Source of the DNA: Onchidella celtica
Lineage: Eukaryota > Mollusca > Gastropoda > Systellommatophora > Onchidiidae
Assembly: GCA_963931925.1 (NCBI GenBank)
Contig: OZ007580.1
Location: 4,596,629 to 4,660,628 of the forward strand
DNA length: 64,000 nucleotides
Reading direction: 5' to 3'
Both the position numbers and the translations under genes were made by a program. Below, one piece after another: positions 1 to 10,018 of this stretch (positions are counted from its first letter, which is position 1; every line of letters starts with the position of its first letter). Below the pieces are notes generated by a model that saw only the letters and a program-made list of their open reading frames with translations, was not told the origin of the DNA and searched no databases.

Positions 1-252
1 AACGGTGTATTTTAAAAAATGTTAATAAAACATTAACTTTAGAATAAATTGTTATTTTTAAAATGTTAATGAACCACTAATTTGAGAAAAACTATTGTTT
101 GTTTATGATACTTTAATGTCAATTATTTATTTTAAAATGTTAATAAACCTCTAACTTTAGAAAAAAAACTATTATTTTCAAAAAATGTTAATAAATCACC
201 AACTTTAGAAAAACTATTGTTTGTTTATGATACTTAAATGTTAATTATTTGT
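1..252. repeat. AT-rich tandem repeat
   Basis: A roughly 50-70 bp motif (aaatgttaataaa, then ctaactttagaaaaa, then ctattgtttgtttatgatac) recurs several times. The best-preserved pair, near 61-131 and 181-252, gives a higher-order spacing of about 121 bp. No open reading frame of interest is present. The array may extend beyond the left edge of the window. Confidence 0.75.
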
Positions 253-283
253 GCAAGAACTACTGCCTGGGTGGCACTTTGTG

Positions 284-688
284 CTACATAGAAATTCCTG
301 CTTTGCGGCAACAACATCGTTTCATATTGCATGAGCTCTTGCATTCGCACATGGTTTTTCTCGATACACCGGATCGAGGCCCAGATGCTTGCCCGCCTGT
401 TGCTTGGCGTGAAGCTTGAATGAGAGTTACTTCACATAGGTCCTTCACTGCTAAGTCGTTTAATTCAGGGAATTCCACGGATTTCATATCAACTAAGGCC
501 ACTCATGTAAACCAGTTTTTAATCATCCCGGCTGTACTGTACAGTTTAAACATTTGGCAGTCTGGGTCTCGCAACTTCTTCTCCATTACTTTGCATGGCA
601 GAAGACGTGCGTCAGTGTTTGTTCTATCGGTCACCAACAGAGTATGATGCTTGGGGTTCTTGAATTGAAACCATGATTCTAATCTCAA
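284..688 (-). pseudogene. C-terminal remnant of an integrase-type (KRBA2/SCAND3-like) gene
   Basis: Two open stretches (688-503 and 502-284) lie in one frame and are separated by a single in-frame TGA at 505-503. The first begins LESWFQFKNPKHH and contains a TDARLLPCKV stretch. The second ends in a cysteine-rich tail, CECKSSC...KRCCCRKAG. A segment with a GGQ motif followed by a C-x-C-x3-C-x4-C-x-C type tail is the usual end of the KRBA2-like integrase proteins that are abundant in invertebrate genomes as domesticated or mobile Ginger-type genes. I identify it from that pattern only. The zinc-binding and catalytic integrase parts are absent, so this is a broken end fragment. It could also be a terminal exon of a decayed gene. 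Confidence 0.45.
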
Positions 689-689
689 C

Positions 690-850
690 TAGAATTTGGA
701 TTCCAATCTTCCCTAGGAGAGATTAGAATTCCATTCTCCACTTGGATTTATTCAGTGCAAATGAGAATTCTAATTTATCCTAGGAAAGATTGGAATTCTA
801 ATCTCCACTAGTGGAATTCAAAAATCCCCTGGATTCTAATTCCCACTGTG
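690..850. repeat. GAATTCTA/ATTGGAATT-rich inverted and direct repeats
   Basis: Short motifs such as agattagaattc, ggattccaatct and cctaggagagatt recur in both orientations and can fold into hairpins around ccctaggag and tcctagga centres. There is no coding potential. It looks like a local fragment of a dispersed repeat. Confidence 0.5.
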
Positions 851-1289
851 ACATATATATTACATGTATACTTTCATACATCCGAAGTCGGGGAATTGAG
901 ATTAAGATGGTAACAATAATAATTATGATTTTGATATAATGATAATAATCATCATCATTATAATAACATTAATAATAATATTATTATAAATAATGATAGT
1001 AAAGCCAAATGTTATAATATTGTATAAACAGCAGTAATTTTGATAACAACAACAACGATAATAACAATAATAATAAACATAACATTGACAACAAATGTGC
1101 TACTGGTGAATTACTTTTCTACCACAACGATGGTTTGTACTGCTGGCTGTTGTCCGACTACCACAACATGACTGCTGCCATGCTGAGGACAAACAAAGTA
1201 GCACAATACACATTAACTGGTGGACATACACATGCGCTGACAGGCTGATGTTACACGGATAAATGGAGCGACAGAGAGGGGGAGGTGGG
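851..1289. other. Non-coding AT-rich stretch
   Basis: Contains (ATA/ATC/AAT)-type trinucleotide tracts around 905-1080, then a unique-looking stretch shared with 16760-17220 in copy 2. No supported gene. Confidence 0.6.
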
Positions 1290-1535
1290 GAGGAAAAAAT
1301 AGATGGATGGATGGGTGGGTGGGTGAATAGATGGGTGTATGGATCGGGTGGATAGATTGATGGATGGGTGGTTGGAAAGATAGATGGATGGATGGATAGG
1401 TGGTTGGGTGAATGGACGGATGGATGGATGATGGGTGGACGGATAGATGGGTGAACGGATGGGTGGATGGAAGGATGGGTGAAGGGATGGGTGGATGGAT
1501 GGATGGGTGAAGCGATGGGTGGATGGATGGACGAA
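1290..1535. repeat. GGAT/GGGT minisatellite
   Basis: Irregular ggatggatgggtgg repeats. The copy-2 counterpart at 17225-17385 is shorter, so the array has changed length since the duplication. Long histidine/proline/serine-rich reading frames here are products of the repeat. Confidence 0.85.
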
Positions 1536-1904
1536 TGGAGAGAGTGAGTGCATTATGTTATAGAAGATTCAGGCCATTCCTCGGTCTTCATAGTTCACAG
1601 CGCATCGATTCTCCTTTTTCCCCCTCCCCAAATCGTCCACCTACCCCCATCCTTTTACTTCAAGACAAAACACGACACGAGCAAATGGCCAATTGTCCCA
1701 CGTAAGGTGTGAAACACTCCAAGGCTGGTGTAGGAGCCAGTCTGGTGGCTCGCCGTCCATGAATTATGCATCACACTAATACACTAGGCATTTATTGCCT
1801 GTTTCAATCGGTCTGTTCCATCCCCAACAAAGACATGTTCTATTAGAAAGTTGCCGATGCCTGCAGTGCCTAGTTTCAAGGTATTGTTTGTCTGCATATC
1901 CATG

Positions 1905-2111
1905 CGACAACAGCAACAACACCATTACGAAGATCACCTTTCTCACCACCATCATATGTATCACCACCAGCAATACCACCAGTATCACAATCGCCATCAC
2001 CACCATCGATACTACCACCACTACCATAATCACTACCATCATCATCACCATTAGCACCATCAATACTACCACCACCACCATCACCAACGTTATCACCACC
2101 GCCATCACCAC
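1905..2111. repeat. CAC/ATC/ACC microsatellite, left part
   Basis: Imperfect CAC, ATC and ACC trinucleotides, interrupted at 2111 by the retrotransposon insertion and continuing at 5328. Open frames rich in T/I or H/S on one strand and V/M on the other are artefacts of the repeat. Confidence 0.9.
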
Positions 2112-2510
2112 TGTTATATATCCATATATAATCAAGGGAAATTATGCTTACATGTAATTTACTTAGTTACTGCCCTTGGTTAGACCTACACTTAACTACG
2201 TAGTAAGGGAAATAATTTACCTCTTATGCGTTGTGTGATTAATTAACACCACCACTTTACTTACATTACTTTTCATGTTGCATTACTCTCAGTGAGTTGG
2301 TAATACATTAGGTCACCTATTCTAAAGTATGAAAGTGTGTGAATGACTTTATCTTTATTGATATTTGGTGACCCTCATTACTCTATGCATTATTATGTAC
2401 ATCTACTGCGATACTGTATATAACTAATGACCTGTAAATATTACCAGAATAAAGTTGCTTATCTTCCCGGCTACAACTGACTTCTCTTTGTTTGTTATCA
2501 CCACATAACA
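2112..2510 (+). repeat. 5' LTR of the K02A2.6-like element
   Basis: 399 bp, TGTTAT...ATAACA. It carries an AATAAA-type signal near ccagaataaagttgc (about 2444-2458), and base by base I see no difference from 4929-5327. Confidence 0.93.
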
Positions 2511-2512
2511 AA

Positions 2513-2530
2513 TTGGCGACGAGGATGGGA
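2513..2530 (+). other. Candidate primer-binding site
   Basis: The stretch ttggcgacgaggatggg begins 2 bases after the 5' LTR, where a tRNA primer site is expected. I did not assign the tRNA. Confidence 0.5.
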
Positions 2531-2839
2531 TCTTCACAAGTTCTGATGTCACTCAAGTTCTGAAGCCTACTAGTACTACAAGAACCCAAGCCAGCCAAGC
2601 CTTACAAGCGGAAGGAAGCCAATACAAGCCTGCGGAATCAGACCAGCAGCAAGCCAAGCAGCTTCAGTACCCAAGCCAGCTCACGGACCAACCACCCGGA
2701 TCCAAGTAGCGGACCTGAAGCTGTACATAGAGCCAAGCAACGTCTCGGCTAGCTCTAAAACACCGAGTAGCTCGCTCTTAGCTATCTCGAATTGTAAACC
2801 GCCAGTCAGCTGTGCCAAGTAGCCCAGCCGTGCCTCAAG

Positions 2840-4609
2840 ATGCCGAAGACTCCAGCTGCAGAAACGTCACAAGAAGACCTCATCACTTTGCTGCGTAATC
2901 AGATGGAACAGCAACGAGAACAGATGGAACTGCAGCGACAGCAGATGGAAGCACTGATGTCTTTGGCTATGAACAAGCCAGTCACCAACACCAAGTTCGA
3001 AGCATTTGATTCAACAATAGAACTGTGGTCAGATTACTGGGCAAGGTTTACCACCTTCACAACGGCAAACTCCATACCAGAAGCAAAAAAGGTTGACATT
3101 TTTCTGACCAACCAGAACAGTGAGGTCTACAAGATGCTAAAAAACCAAGCTTCTCAACAGACCCCGCCGATAGACGTCAACGAAATAACCATTGAAACTA
3201 TCAAGACCTGGATGGGGGAACATTTCGACCCCAAACGTTTCGTTGTGCGGGAAAGATTTAAATTTTGGACCTACACTGACAGAAAGACTGCAGAAAGTGT
3301 GCACCAACTGGCTGCTCGCATTCGTCAAGAGGCAGCGACTTGCGACTTCGCATCAATCCAAGACCCACTTGACGAGGCCATGCGTACACGATTTGTCTGC
3401 TCCATTAAAAATGAAGTGGTCATAAAGGCACTGTTCAAGATTAAAGATGACGAACTGACCTTCAGCAAGGCAGTAGAGGTGGCGGCAGAGGTCGAGGAGG
3501 CGTCAAAGGTGGCCAAAGAAACATCCGGTACCAGTGACGGCGAAGTCTTCAAGCTCAATCAGAGAAGAAAATGCAAGCAAAACCCTCAACAGCAAACTCA
3601 AGTCCAGGGCTATCCATCAATGTTTAAAAAGTCAAGCAAACCGACAACGAAGAAGACTGTTTGCAGCAGATGCGAAGGACAGCACAGCCGAAATGAGTGC
3701 AGGTTCGCTAACGCCGTGTGCCATTTCTGTAACATAAAAGGGCACATAGAGTCAGCTTGTCGGAAGAAGAAAAGTCAACAACGTCCGATCAAGAGGATAC
3801 AAACTGTCCGTTGGAATACAGCGGGACCAATCACCGAGACATGCTGCGTCAACAACCAGCCTGTCCAGTTTGAAATCGACACTGGTTCTAGGGACAACTT
3901 CATTTCAACCAAGACATGGCGCAGTTTGAAGTCCCCTAAACTCACCACTGTGAAATGCCAGTACAAGTGTGCCTCAGGTCAGAAACTACCAGTGACGGGC
4001 GAAATATTTCTACATACATCGCATGCCAAGACAACTTGTATACAGAAATTCGTCGTGACACAGATGGACTTTAACCTGCTTGGAAGAGCAACCACAAAGC
4101 GATTGGGAATCTCAGTGGACAATCTCCTACACAAAGTTATCGACGATTTGAAACCGGATGCAGTCCTGCAGACATCCTGTCGAAACTGGTGTGCGGAATT
4201 CCTGATGCTGTACAGACGTACACCTCTACCATGTGGATCCAGTCCCAGTCAACTACTGAATGGCCGTCAAATCAGGACCAAGCTTGATGTCATCCTTCCC
4301 GCGAGAGAACGACATGCCAGTCCGCCCGATGCCGTCGACCAGACTCCAGATGTTCCACCAGCCCGTCGAAGACAACGCAGACGACAGAAAGCTATAGTCA
4401 AATCTGCCGACCGTCAACCGAAGTTCAACGTTGGTGATCCCTGCTTCGCTTTGTCTTTCAAAGGGGGGCGTAAGGACAAATGGAAATCTGCACAGGTGAC
4501 GGCAACCATTGGCCACAGCCTGTTTGAAGTCAAGATTCTACCAGATGGACCAATTTGCCGCCGGCATACAGATCAGCTACGTCCTCGACGACAGAGACAT
4601 AGAGACTGA
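2840..4609 (+). CDS. Gag-protease-(integrase C-terminus) fusion polyprotein of the deleted Ty3/Gypsy element
   Basis: A 589-codon ORF. Residues 10-50 are a Q/E/M-rich coiled-coil-like stretch. Residues about 50-230 are a Gag domain of the K02A2.6-like type (motifs ELWSDYWARF, FDPKRFVVRERFKFW, ELAARIRQEAATCDF-like). Two zinc knuckles follow: C275-x2-C278-x3-H282-x4-C287 and C294-x2-C297-x4-H302-x4-C307. The aspartic protease has its DTG at 347-349 and an LLGR segment near 413-416. At about residues 440-450 the protein jumps, in frame, to the end of integrase (LMLYRRTP, SPSQLLNGR) and a basic tail that keeps a GDPCFAL...GPICRRHTDQLRPR segment typical of the integrase C-terminus. RT, RNase H and the DDE core are absent. 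The start is the first ATG after the leader. It could still make Gag particles and protease, but cannot reverse transcribe or integrate alone. Confidence 0.88.
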   Translation: MPKTPAAETSQEDLITLLRNQMEQQREQMELQRQQMEALMSLAMNKPVTNTKFEAFDSTIELWSDYWARFTTFTTANSIPEAKKVDIFLTNQNSEVYKMLKNQASQQTPPIDVNEITIETIKTWMGEHFDPKRFVVRERFKFWTYTDRKTAESVHQLAARIRQEAATCDFASIQDPLDEAMRTRFVCSIKNEVVIKALFKIKDDELTFSKAVEVAAEVEEASKVAKETSGTSDGEVFKLNQRRKCKQNPQQQTQVQGYPSMFKKSSKPTTKKTVCSRCEGQHSRNECRFANAVCHFCNIKGHIESACRKKKSQQRPIKRIQTVRWNTAGPITETCCVNNQPVQFEIDTGSRDNFISTKTWRSLKSPKLTTVKCQYKCASGQKLPVTGEIFLHTSHAKTTCIQKFVVTQMDFNLLGRATTKRLGISVDNLLHKVIDDLKPDAVLQTSCRNWCAEFLMLYRRTPLPCGSSPSQLLNGRQIRTKLDVILPARERHASPPDAVDQTPDVPPARRRQRRRQKAIVKSADRQPKFNVGDPCFALSFKGGRKDKWKSAQVTATIGHSLFEVKILPDGPICRRHTDQLRPRRQRHRD

Positions 4610-4626
4610 TTTGTTTGTAAAGGTTC

Positions 4627-4845
4627 AGAAACCTACCGCACCATTCTGACATGGGGTGGCAAGGACTGAACCTATGACAGAGTACGGAAACCTACCACAC
4701 CATCCTGGCATGGGGTGGCAAGGACCGCACTCCAGGACTGACGTGTCCGTAAACCTACCACACTATCCTGGCATAGGGTGGATAGGAGCGGACGAGACCG
4801 AGACCTACCACACCATTCTGACATGGGGTGGCAAGGACCGATCTC
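4627..4845 (+). repeat. Four tandem repeats in the element's 3' untranslated region
   Basis: A motif of about 40 bp, aaacctaccacaccatcctg followed by gcatggggtggcaagga, appears four times (near 4629, 4687, 4749 and 4800) with spacers of 10-20 bp. It lies between the ORF stop and the 3' LTR. Confidence 0.8.
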
Positions 4846-4918
4846 GACAAGACGCGACTTTATCATGTTTATGTAGCATGAATTTTAGTTTTAGCCTTCA
4901 CCATATGTACTTCAGGCT

Positions 4919-4928
4919 AGAAGGGAGG
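4919..4928 (+). other. Polypurine tract
   Basis: agaagggagg lies directly before the TG of the 3' LTR, the position used to prime plus-strand synthesis. Confidence 0.75.
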
Positions 4929-5327
4929 TGTTATATATCCATATATAATCAAGGGAAATTATGCTTACATGTAATTTACTTAGTTACTGCCCTTGGTTAG
5001 ACCTACACTTAACTACGTAGTAAGGGAAATAATTTACCTCTTATGCGTTGTGTGATTAATTAACACCACCACTTTACTTACATTACTTTTCATGTTGCAT
5101 TACTCTCAGTGAGTTGGTAATACATTAGGTCACCTATTCTAAAGTATGAAAGTGTGTGAATGACTTTATCTTTATTGATATTTGGTGACCCTCATTACTC
5201 TATGCATTATTATGTACATCTACTGCGATACTGTATATAACTAATGACCTGTAAATATTACCAGAATAAAGTTGCTTATCTTCCCGGCTACAACTGACTT
5301 CTCTTTGTTTGTTATCACCACATAACA
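4929..5327 (+). repeat. 3' LTR of the K02A2.6-like element
   Basis: 399 bp, same ends and sequence as 2112-2510. It is followed directly by the accac target duplicate at 5328-5332. Confidence 0.93.
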
Positions 5328-5815
5328 ACCACCATCAATAATACCGCCACTACCACCATGACTACCATCATCACCACCATTACCACCATCAGTACTACCA
5401 TCACTACCACCATCACCACCATTACCACCACTGCCATCATCGCCACCACTATCACCACCACCATCACCACCAGCACCACCAGCACCACCATTATCACAAT
5501 TAATACTGCATCACCACTACTACCACCATTACCACCGCCATCACTACTACCACCACCATCATCCCCACTATCAATACTACCACCACCACCACAATAACCA
5601 TCAATACTAACACCACCATCACCACCACCGCAACCACCACCACCTTCACCACCACCACCACCAACATCACCATCACCATCATGACCATCAATACTACCAC
5701 CACCATCACCATCACCATTACTAACACCATCATCGCCATTATCAACTCAACTACCAATACTACCACCACCATCACCATCACCCCCATCGCCATCACCACC
5801 ATCACCGCCACCACT
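5328..5815. repeat. CAC/ATC/ACC microsatellite, right part (intron of the minus-strand gene)
   Basis: Continues the array at 1905-2111 beyond the retrotransposon. It corresponds to 17755-18330 in copy 2. It lies just downstream of the splice donor of the PPPQGGY exon, so it is probably intronic. The valine/methionine-rich extension of that exon's open frame is intron read-through. Confidence 0.85.
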
Positions 5816-5910
5816 ACTTCCATATTGTGTACAAACGCACGGTTTCTTATCCTCCAGCTGACAACTGATCTAGCTAACAAAAACAAGACACACAACACAC
5901 AAAAACTTAC

Positions 5911-6168
5911 CTGTTGGGGGGTGTTCTGACCAGAGGGAGTGTAGTATCCTCCAGGTGGGGGGCCATAACCGTATCCTGCTTGAGGAGGAGGATAACCGCC
6001 TTGAGGTGGGGGGTAACCGGCCTGGGGTGGAGGATAGCCGGCCAGGGGTGGGGGGTGGCCCCCCTGAGGTGGGGGATAGCCGGCCTGGGGTGGGGGGTGG
6101 TCCCCCTGAGGTGGAGGATGGCCGCCCTGTTGTGGACTGTATGGTGGTGGATTTCCTTGAGCGTCCAT
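5911..6168 (-). CDS. First coding exon with PPPQGGY/PPPQAGY heptads (copy 1)
   Basis: Begins MDAQGNPPPYSP and gives 86 codons, then hits a consensus donor CAG|GTAAGT on the minus strand (GT at 5910-5909), leaving a phase-0 exon. The protein is a run of GYPPPQ-type heptads ending GYGYGPPPGGYYTP. The reading frame past the donor turns into microsatellite-coded valine and methionine, so the exon end is well supported. Such flexible proline/tyrosine N-termini, often with PPxY motifs like the PPPY here, occur before unrelated domains (phospholipid scramblases, CD225 or LITAF proteins, annexins A7/A11). The partner exon at 18427-18642 is a paralogue with two fewer heptads. No downstream exon of this copy is visible; it would lie at lower coordinates. 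A second donor-like CAG|GTAAGAG sits immediately before the ATG, so transcript structure may be more complex. Confidence 0.75.
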
Positions 6169-7551
6169 CTCTTACCTGAATGACCTTAACTGGGTACTAG
6201 GAGCAAAAAGAAAAAAAAAGAATGTGTCAGAAATTTAAGACATTTTCAAATGTGGCTTTTTTTTAGCGGACTCAGGTGAATAGAGAAAAAGCTGTGTGTG
6301 TTCAGTGTTCATCTACCTAATAGCTCACAATTAGTTCCTCAGCCAATTGACTGTAAGTGACACAGTTGAATGGCTGGTTCCGCAGTTGGTGTTTGGTTAA
6401 TTTCTCACTTAGTGGGTTCGTTAGTTCTTCCTTTGGTTAGTTAGTTCTTCCGTTGGTTGGCTAGTTCATGTGATTGGTTAATCGCTGTGTTAATATTTCG
6501 CCGGCTTGTCTTGTTTCTTGCGCAACTTTTGTTGCTAACGATTTTGCTGCATGATATTCTATTATTATAAATGTGAAATTTGGAGGCTATGTTAGCTTAC
6601 TCCACCGTTAATACTTAGCCCACACGCTTCAAATTTTACAGATGTCCACAATATCTACATACCCAGGTTTCCGTCACCTAAAACATACCAAAACTCCTGT
6701 CCCCGAATTTATCGAAATAGATTTTTTCGGTCTTTCTATTTTAATTCACCATTTTGAGTGAACCGGAAGAATGATACCATTTTGACGCGCCGACTGAACG
6801 CGGAAGTTTGGTTCCGCACCAAGAAATGAAACCTTTTGTAGAACGGGTAATTAAATAAAATAATTCTGTGTGAAATTGTGGTGTAACAGTAAGTTCTATT
6901 AGTCATAGCATGGAATCCAAATGCCGTTTTAATGTAGCCTATAGGGTTGCGCTTAGTACATGGACAATGTGCAAGATGTATCTTGCGCGGGTCGGCTGGT
7001 ATGGTATAAATACCTGATAAACCCACTCTACAGTGAACTGATCGAACGGTTCATGATAGGAAATAGTAATGAACGATAACTTGTTTCCTTCTCGGGAGAA
7101 CTATTGTCGTCTTATCTATTTTTGACTTGCCAATTGAAATCACAACAATGTACAGTATTCGTTAAGTCAAGCCGTTAAAAATAGATGTCGCTTACATCAA
7201 ATTTTTGTGAACACGTTCGACCAGTGCCGGTAAGACCCTAAGCCAGTAATGGGCAACCTATACTGTAGTAAGGGACAGACTTTATAAAAACATAACGAAA
7301 TCTATGAACGTCTTTCAATGCATGAGAAATGGTTATTTATTTGGATATTGATTTTTAGAGAAACATTTTTTGTTTGATTTGGTGGTTGAAGGTAAGAAAA
7401 GGGGCGGAACGGGGCTGGATGTGTCGAAATACCTTAATTTTTTAATCATCAGTTACCGGTGTGTAAAGTAATGTACAATCAATGTCGGGGACGGCCGTAT
7501 TGGCTTGGCGGGCTGCAGGTTGCCCATGTCTGACCTGGGCTATATAAGACT
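6169..7551. other. 5' flank of the copy-1 gene, no supported CDS
   Basis: Aligns with 18643-20019. Open frames on the minus strand (6736-7026 here, 19191-19619 in copy 2) are interrupted differently by non-triplet indels between the copies, so they are not conserved as protein. The presumed promoter and 5' UTR of the minus-strand gene should lie in the part nearest 6169. Confidence 0.6.
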
Positions 7552-7605
7552 TAGAGATCTCGTGTTCAAAGTTTACCCTTTACATCTCCACGGCTGTGAG
7601 GCCAA

Positions 7606-7846
7606 GGAAAAAGTAGAACAAAAGGAAGAAAAAAAGAGAGGAAGAGGAGGCGGAAATAGAGGACCGTCGCAGAAGAAGGACAAGAAACAAGAAAACCTAG
7701 TTCCGTGCGTGTTCTTTGCTTCTAGCCCTCAAAAGGGCTTCCCATTGGACTACTTCCTTCTTTTGTTTTGTGTTGGCACCAAAGAGAAGCTTGAGGAGAG
7801 TAGGACAGACTTCCCTACCGTGGAGGGAGCAAGTAGTGGGAAATCC
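7606..7846. repeat. Insertion of about 240 bp, absent from copy 2
   Basis: Copy 2 reads straight from ggggccaagaaagaagg to gggaaatcc (23551-23575), while copy 1 has about 240 extra bases. The insert contains the palindrome agccctcaaaagggct (7724-7739) and a gacagacttcccta motif. An inverted relative lies at about 8940-9190, with agcccttttcagggct at 9144-9159. Probably a dispersed short element. Confidence 0.55.
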
Positions 7847-8222
7847 TTACAATATTATGTAATGAATTACGTCACATGGCATGAGCGGTAATTATTGTTG
7901 ATTTTAAGTTTGTTTGCTTTATTTATTGGTTGTCGCCCCTACCATAGGCAGGAGAGATAAGTTTTACTACTTGTAAAGTTTCTGACACTCTTCCTGTCCA
8001 TACACGAACAGCTGTCTGTCTGTATGTGAGTAGCAAGGGCACACTGTAAAATAATACAATAAATAATCCCTTACACAAATCACTGTGATAGGGATGTGAC
8101 GCCCTGGAGCATCTGCTATTCTATTGTACTCCCCCCGGATAATCTAGAATATCCTAAAACACTCCCTTCTCCTGTAAAGTATCCCCCTGCCCCCAACCAA
8201 GGCTCAAGTTAAGTTTAATTGA

Positions 8223-10018
8223 GCTGAACACTGAGCTTAGCGTAGGCGAAAACAGAAGGTCGAGTTGAAGGAAGATCTTGACAGATTATACAAGAAGCAA
8301 GCCTTTTGTTCTTGTGACTTTCTTCGGTCAACAAAAGAAACTTGAGGCAGACATGCCAATAGATCAAGGAATGAATAATTAATACACAGACCAAAACTAA
8401 ATGAATTGTCACAGGGCCAAAACAAAATGGAGAAAAAAAAGCGATAGGATAGTAGTCATCTGATACAAAGCAAATTACGAAGGGTTGGCGATGATAGTGA
8501 CTCCCCCAACAGCAGGGATGACAACTAATAAATAAAATTCACGAAGTAAAAAAAAAAAAGCATTAGTCACCGCCCATACCATGGGGCTGAAACCAAATAA
8601 AGCTTAAAGAATTATATCTCAACCACCCCCTCTCTCCCCTTCCAATGTAGTGGTAGGGGGAATTAGGATATCATTGTGCAAATTAATGAGGAAAGCACCA
8701 AATTTGGCACAGACGGTGCTAAAGCCACCAGGAACAAATGTTGCTATAGAACCACTCTGGCAAATTTACCGAAATATGATTTTGAGGACCCTAAACATTT
8801 CCCTATATAAACTATATTAAAATCTGGGGACACAACTGCGGAAATAGCGTTGAGACTGGTATTTTGTGTTAGGAATAATTATGTTTGTTTCGCGGGGCCA
8901 CAAAAACCTAATTAATCGAGGTTTTCTTTAAAGAAATTGATATTATGAAAGAAGATTGGGAAGATATAGGGAAGTCTGTCTCATTGTCGCCCTCTCACTA
9001 TGCTACTGCGCCAGCCTATAAGAAACAAAAGAAAGGAAAAGAAAGAAACAGCCTAATGGGGAGCAGTTTGGGAAGCTGGAAAGAAAGAAAGAAAGAAAAA
9101 GAAAGAACGAGGCCAAAGCCAGGACAAAAGCAACCCTCTGGTGAGCCCTTTTCAGGGCTAAGAAAGCCAGAAAGACAACAGTAACAACAACAAAGAAACA
9201 AAACAACAACAACAGAAAAAAAAGCACAAACAAGAACGAAAAAAAAGTGAGGTGTAAATGCCTAGAGCATCGATCCTAAAACAAAGACCTACAGCTCATT
9301 GATGATGATGGTGTGTGTGTGGGATAGAATGAATAAGGGGGGGGGGTGGCATTAAAATTACAGGTGTGATGGCCCTATCTCTTATTAATTAGTTGACAAA
9401 GTGCACGAATGAAATATATTACGATGATAACATCAACGTGATGGAAAGAACACACTGCCGTGGTCGTCTCTGCTGCAATGCAAACAAGAACTTGCAGCTA
9501 AGTAGACGCATTCATTTTATTTTCTATTTAGAAACCCCACATTTAGTTGGAATTAACCATCAGTAAAGTATACAATATAATTTTTTTTTTAAATATTTTA
9601 AACTTTGGCAAATCAGCCTAGAACCTGGGAACATAAAAAGAATCTTCTAGAATTAATATTAATACCAGTGGGCTACCCTTGGTTCTTCTTAAAATGAAGA
9701 GGGCAGTAATGGTATGAGGAAACAGTCATGTAGACAATTTTTTAGGCTGCCTCTGTCCCACAGGACGAGTAAAACAAATATGCCAACATTGTGCGGACAT
9801 CGAAGAACTGAAATACGAAATCTTTGTCTATCAGGTATCTAGAATACCGTTTTCTTCTTCTTCTTCTTCTGTTTTCCTTCCAAATTCTTAGTTTTTCTCA
9901 GCCGTTACATGGCAAATGTTATTTCTGTTGTCTTCAAATGCTCTAAATGAACCACATTTTGCTGGTTGTCATGGTTTACGGTTTCTCTTTAAAAAAAAAA
10001 GGATTGTGAACTAATCAG
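8223..10018. other. Intergenic stretch without a supported gene
   Basis: Holds the inverted relative of the 7606-7846 insert (8940-9190), an inverted snippet of the duplicated flank near 8560-8600, short homopolymer runs and a G-run near 9338. I see no conserved reading frame. Confidence 0.5.

Larger units (their letters stand above)
2112..5327 (+). mobile_element. Non-autonomous Ty3/Gypsy LTR retrotransposon (K02A2.6-like), internally deleted
   Basis: A complete LTR element of 3216 bp. Two 399-bp LTRs start TGTTAT and end ATAACA and read as identical to each other. A 5-bp target duplication accac lies at 2107-2111 and 5328-5332. Next to the 5' LTR is a primer-binding-site candidate, and a purine tract lies just before the 3' LTR. 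The single internal ORF joins gag and protease directly to the end of integrase, so reverse transcriptase, RNase H and most of integrase are missing. It must therefore have been mobilised in trans, and the LTR identity says this was recent. The duplicated locus in copy 2 (around 17847-17860) preserves the unoccupied site. Confidence 0.93.
848..8222. repeat. Segmental duplication, copy 1 (main block)
   Basis: This block matches 16753-23952 at high but imperfect identity. It begins at acatgtatactttcatacat and runs through the GGAT minisatellite, the CAC/ATC microsatellite, the PPPQGGY exon, its 5' flank, and a conserved stretch ending near aagttaagtttaatt. Differences are single-base changes, indels and whole insertions. 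Copy 1 alone has the Ty3/Gypsy element at 2112-5327 and a 240-bp insert at 7606-7846; copy 2 alone has the insertion at 20020-23474. Homology resumes at 15296-15490 against 24116-24310, so copy 1 gained, or copy 2 lost, about 7 kb between those points. Confidence 0.85.

Noticed and set aside
1795-2157. Thr/Ile- and His/Ser-rich ORFs, and the Val/Met-rich ORFs opposite them (also 5315-5597, 17720-18373)
   Set aside because: They are translations of the CAC/ATC microsatellite, open in many frames, with no domain. In the PPPQGGY ORFs the part beyond the splice donor is of this kind.
8945-9184. Histone coding sequence upstream of the stem-loop
   Set aside because: The lysine-rich ORF has no histone-fold motif. 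The stem-loop lies in a dispersed repeat.
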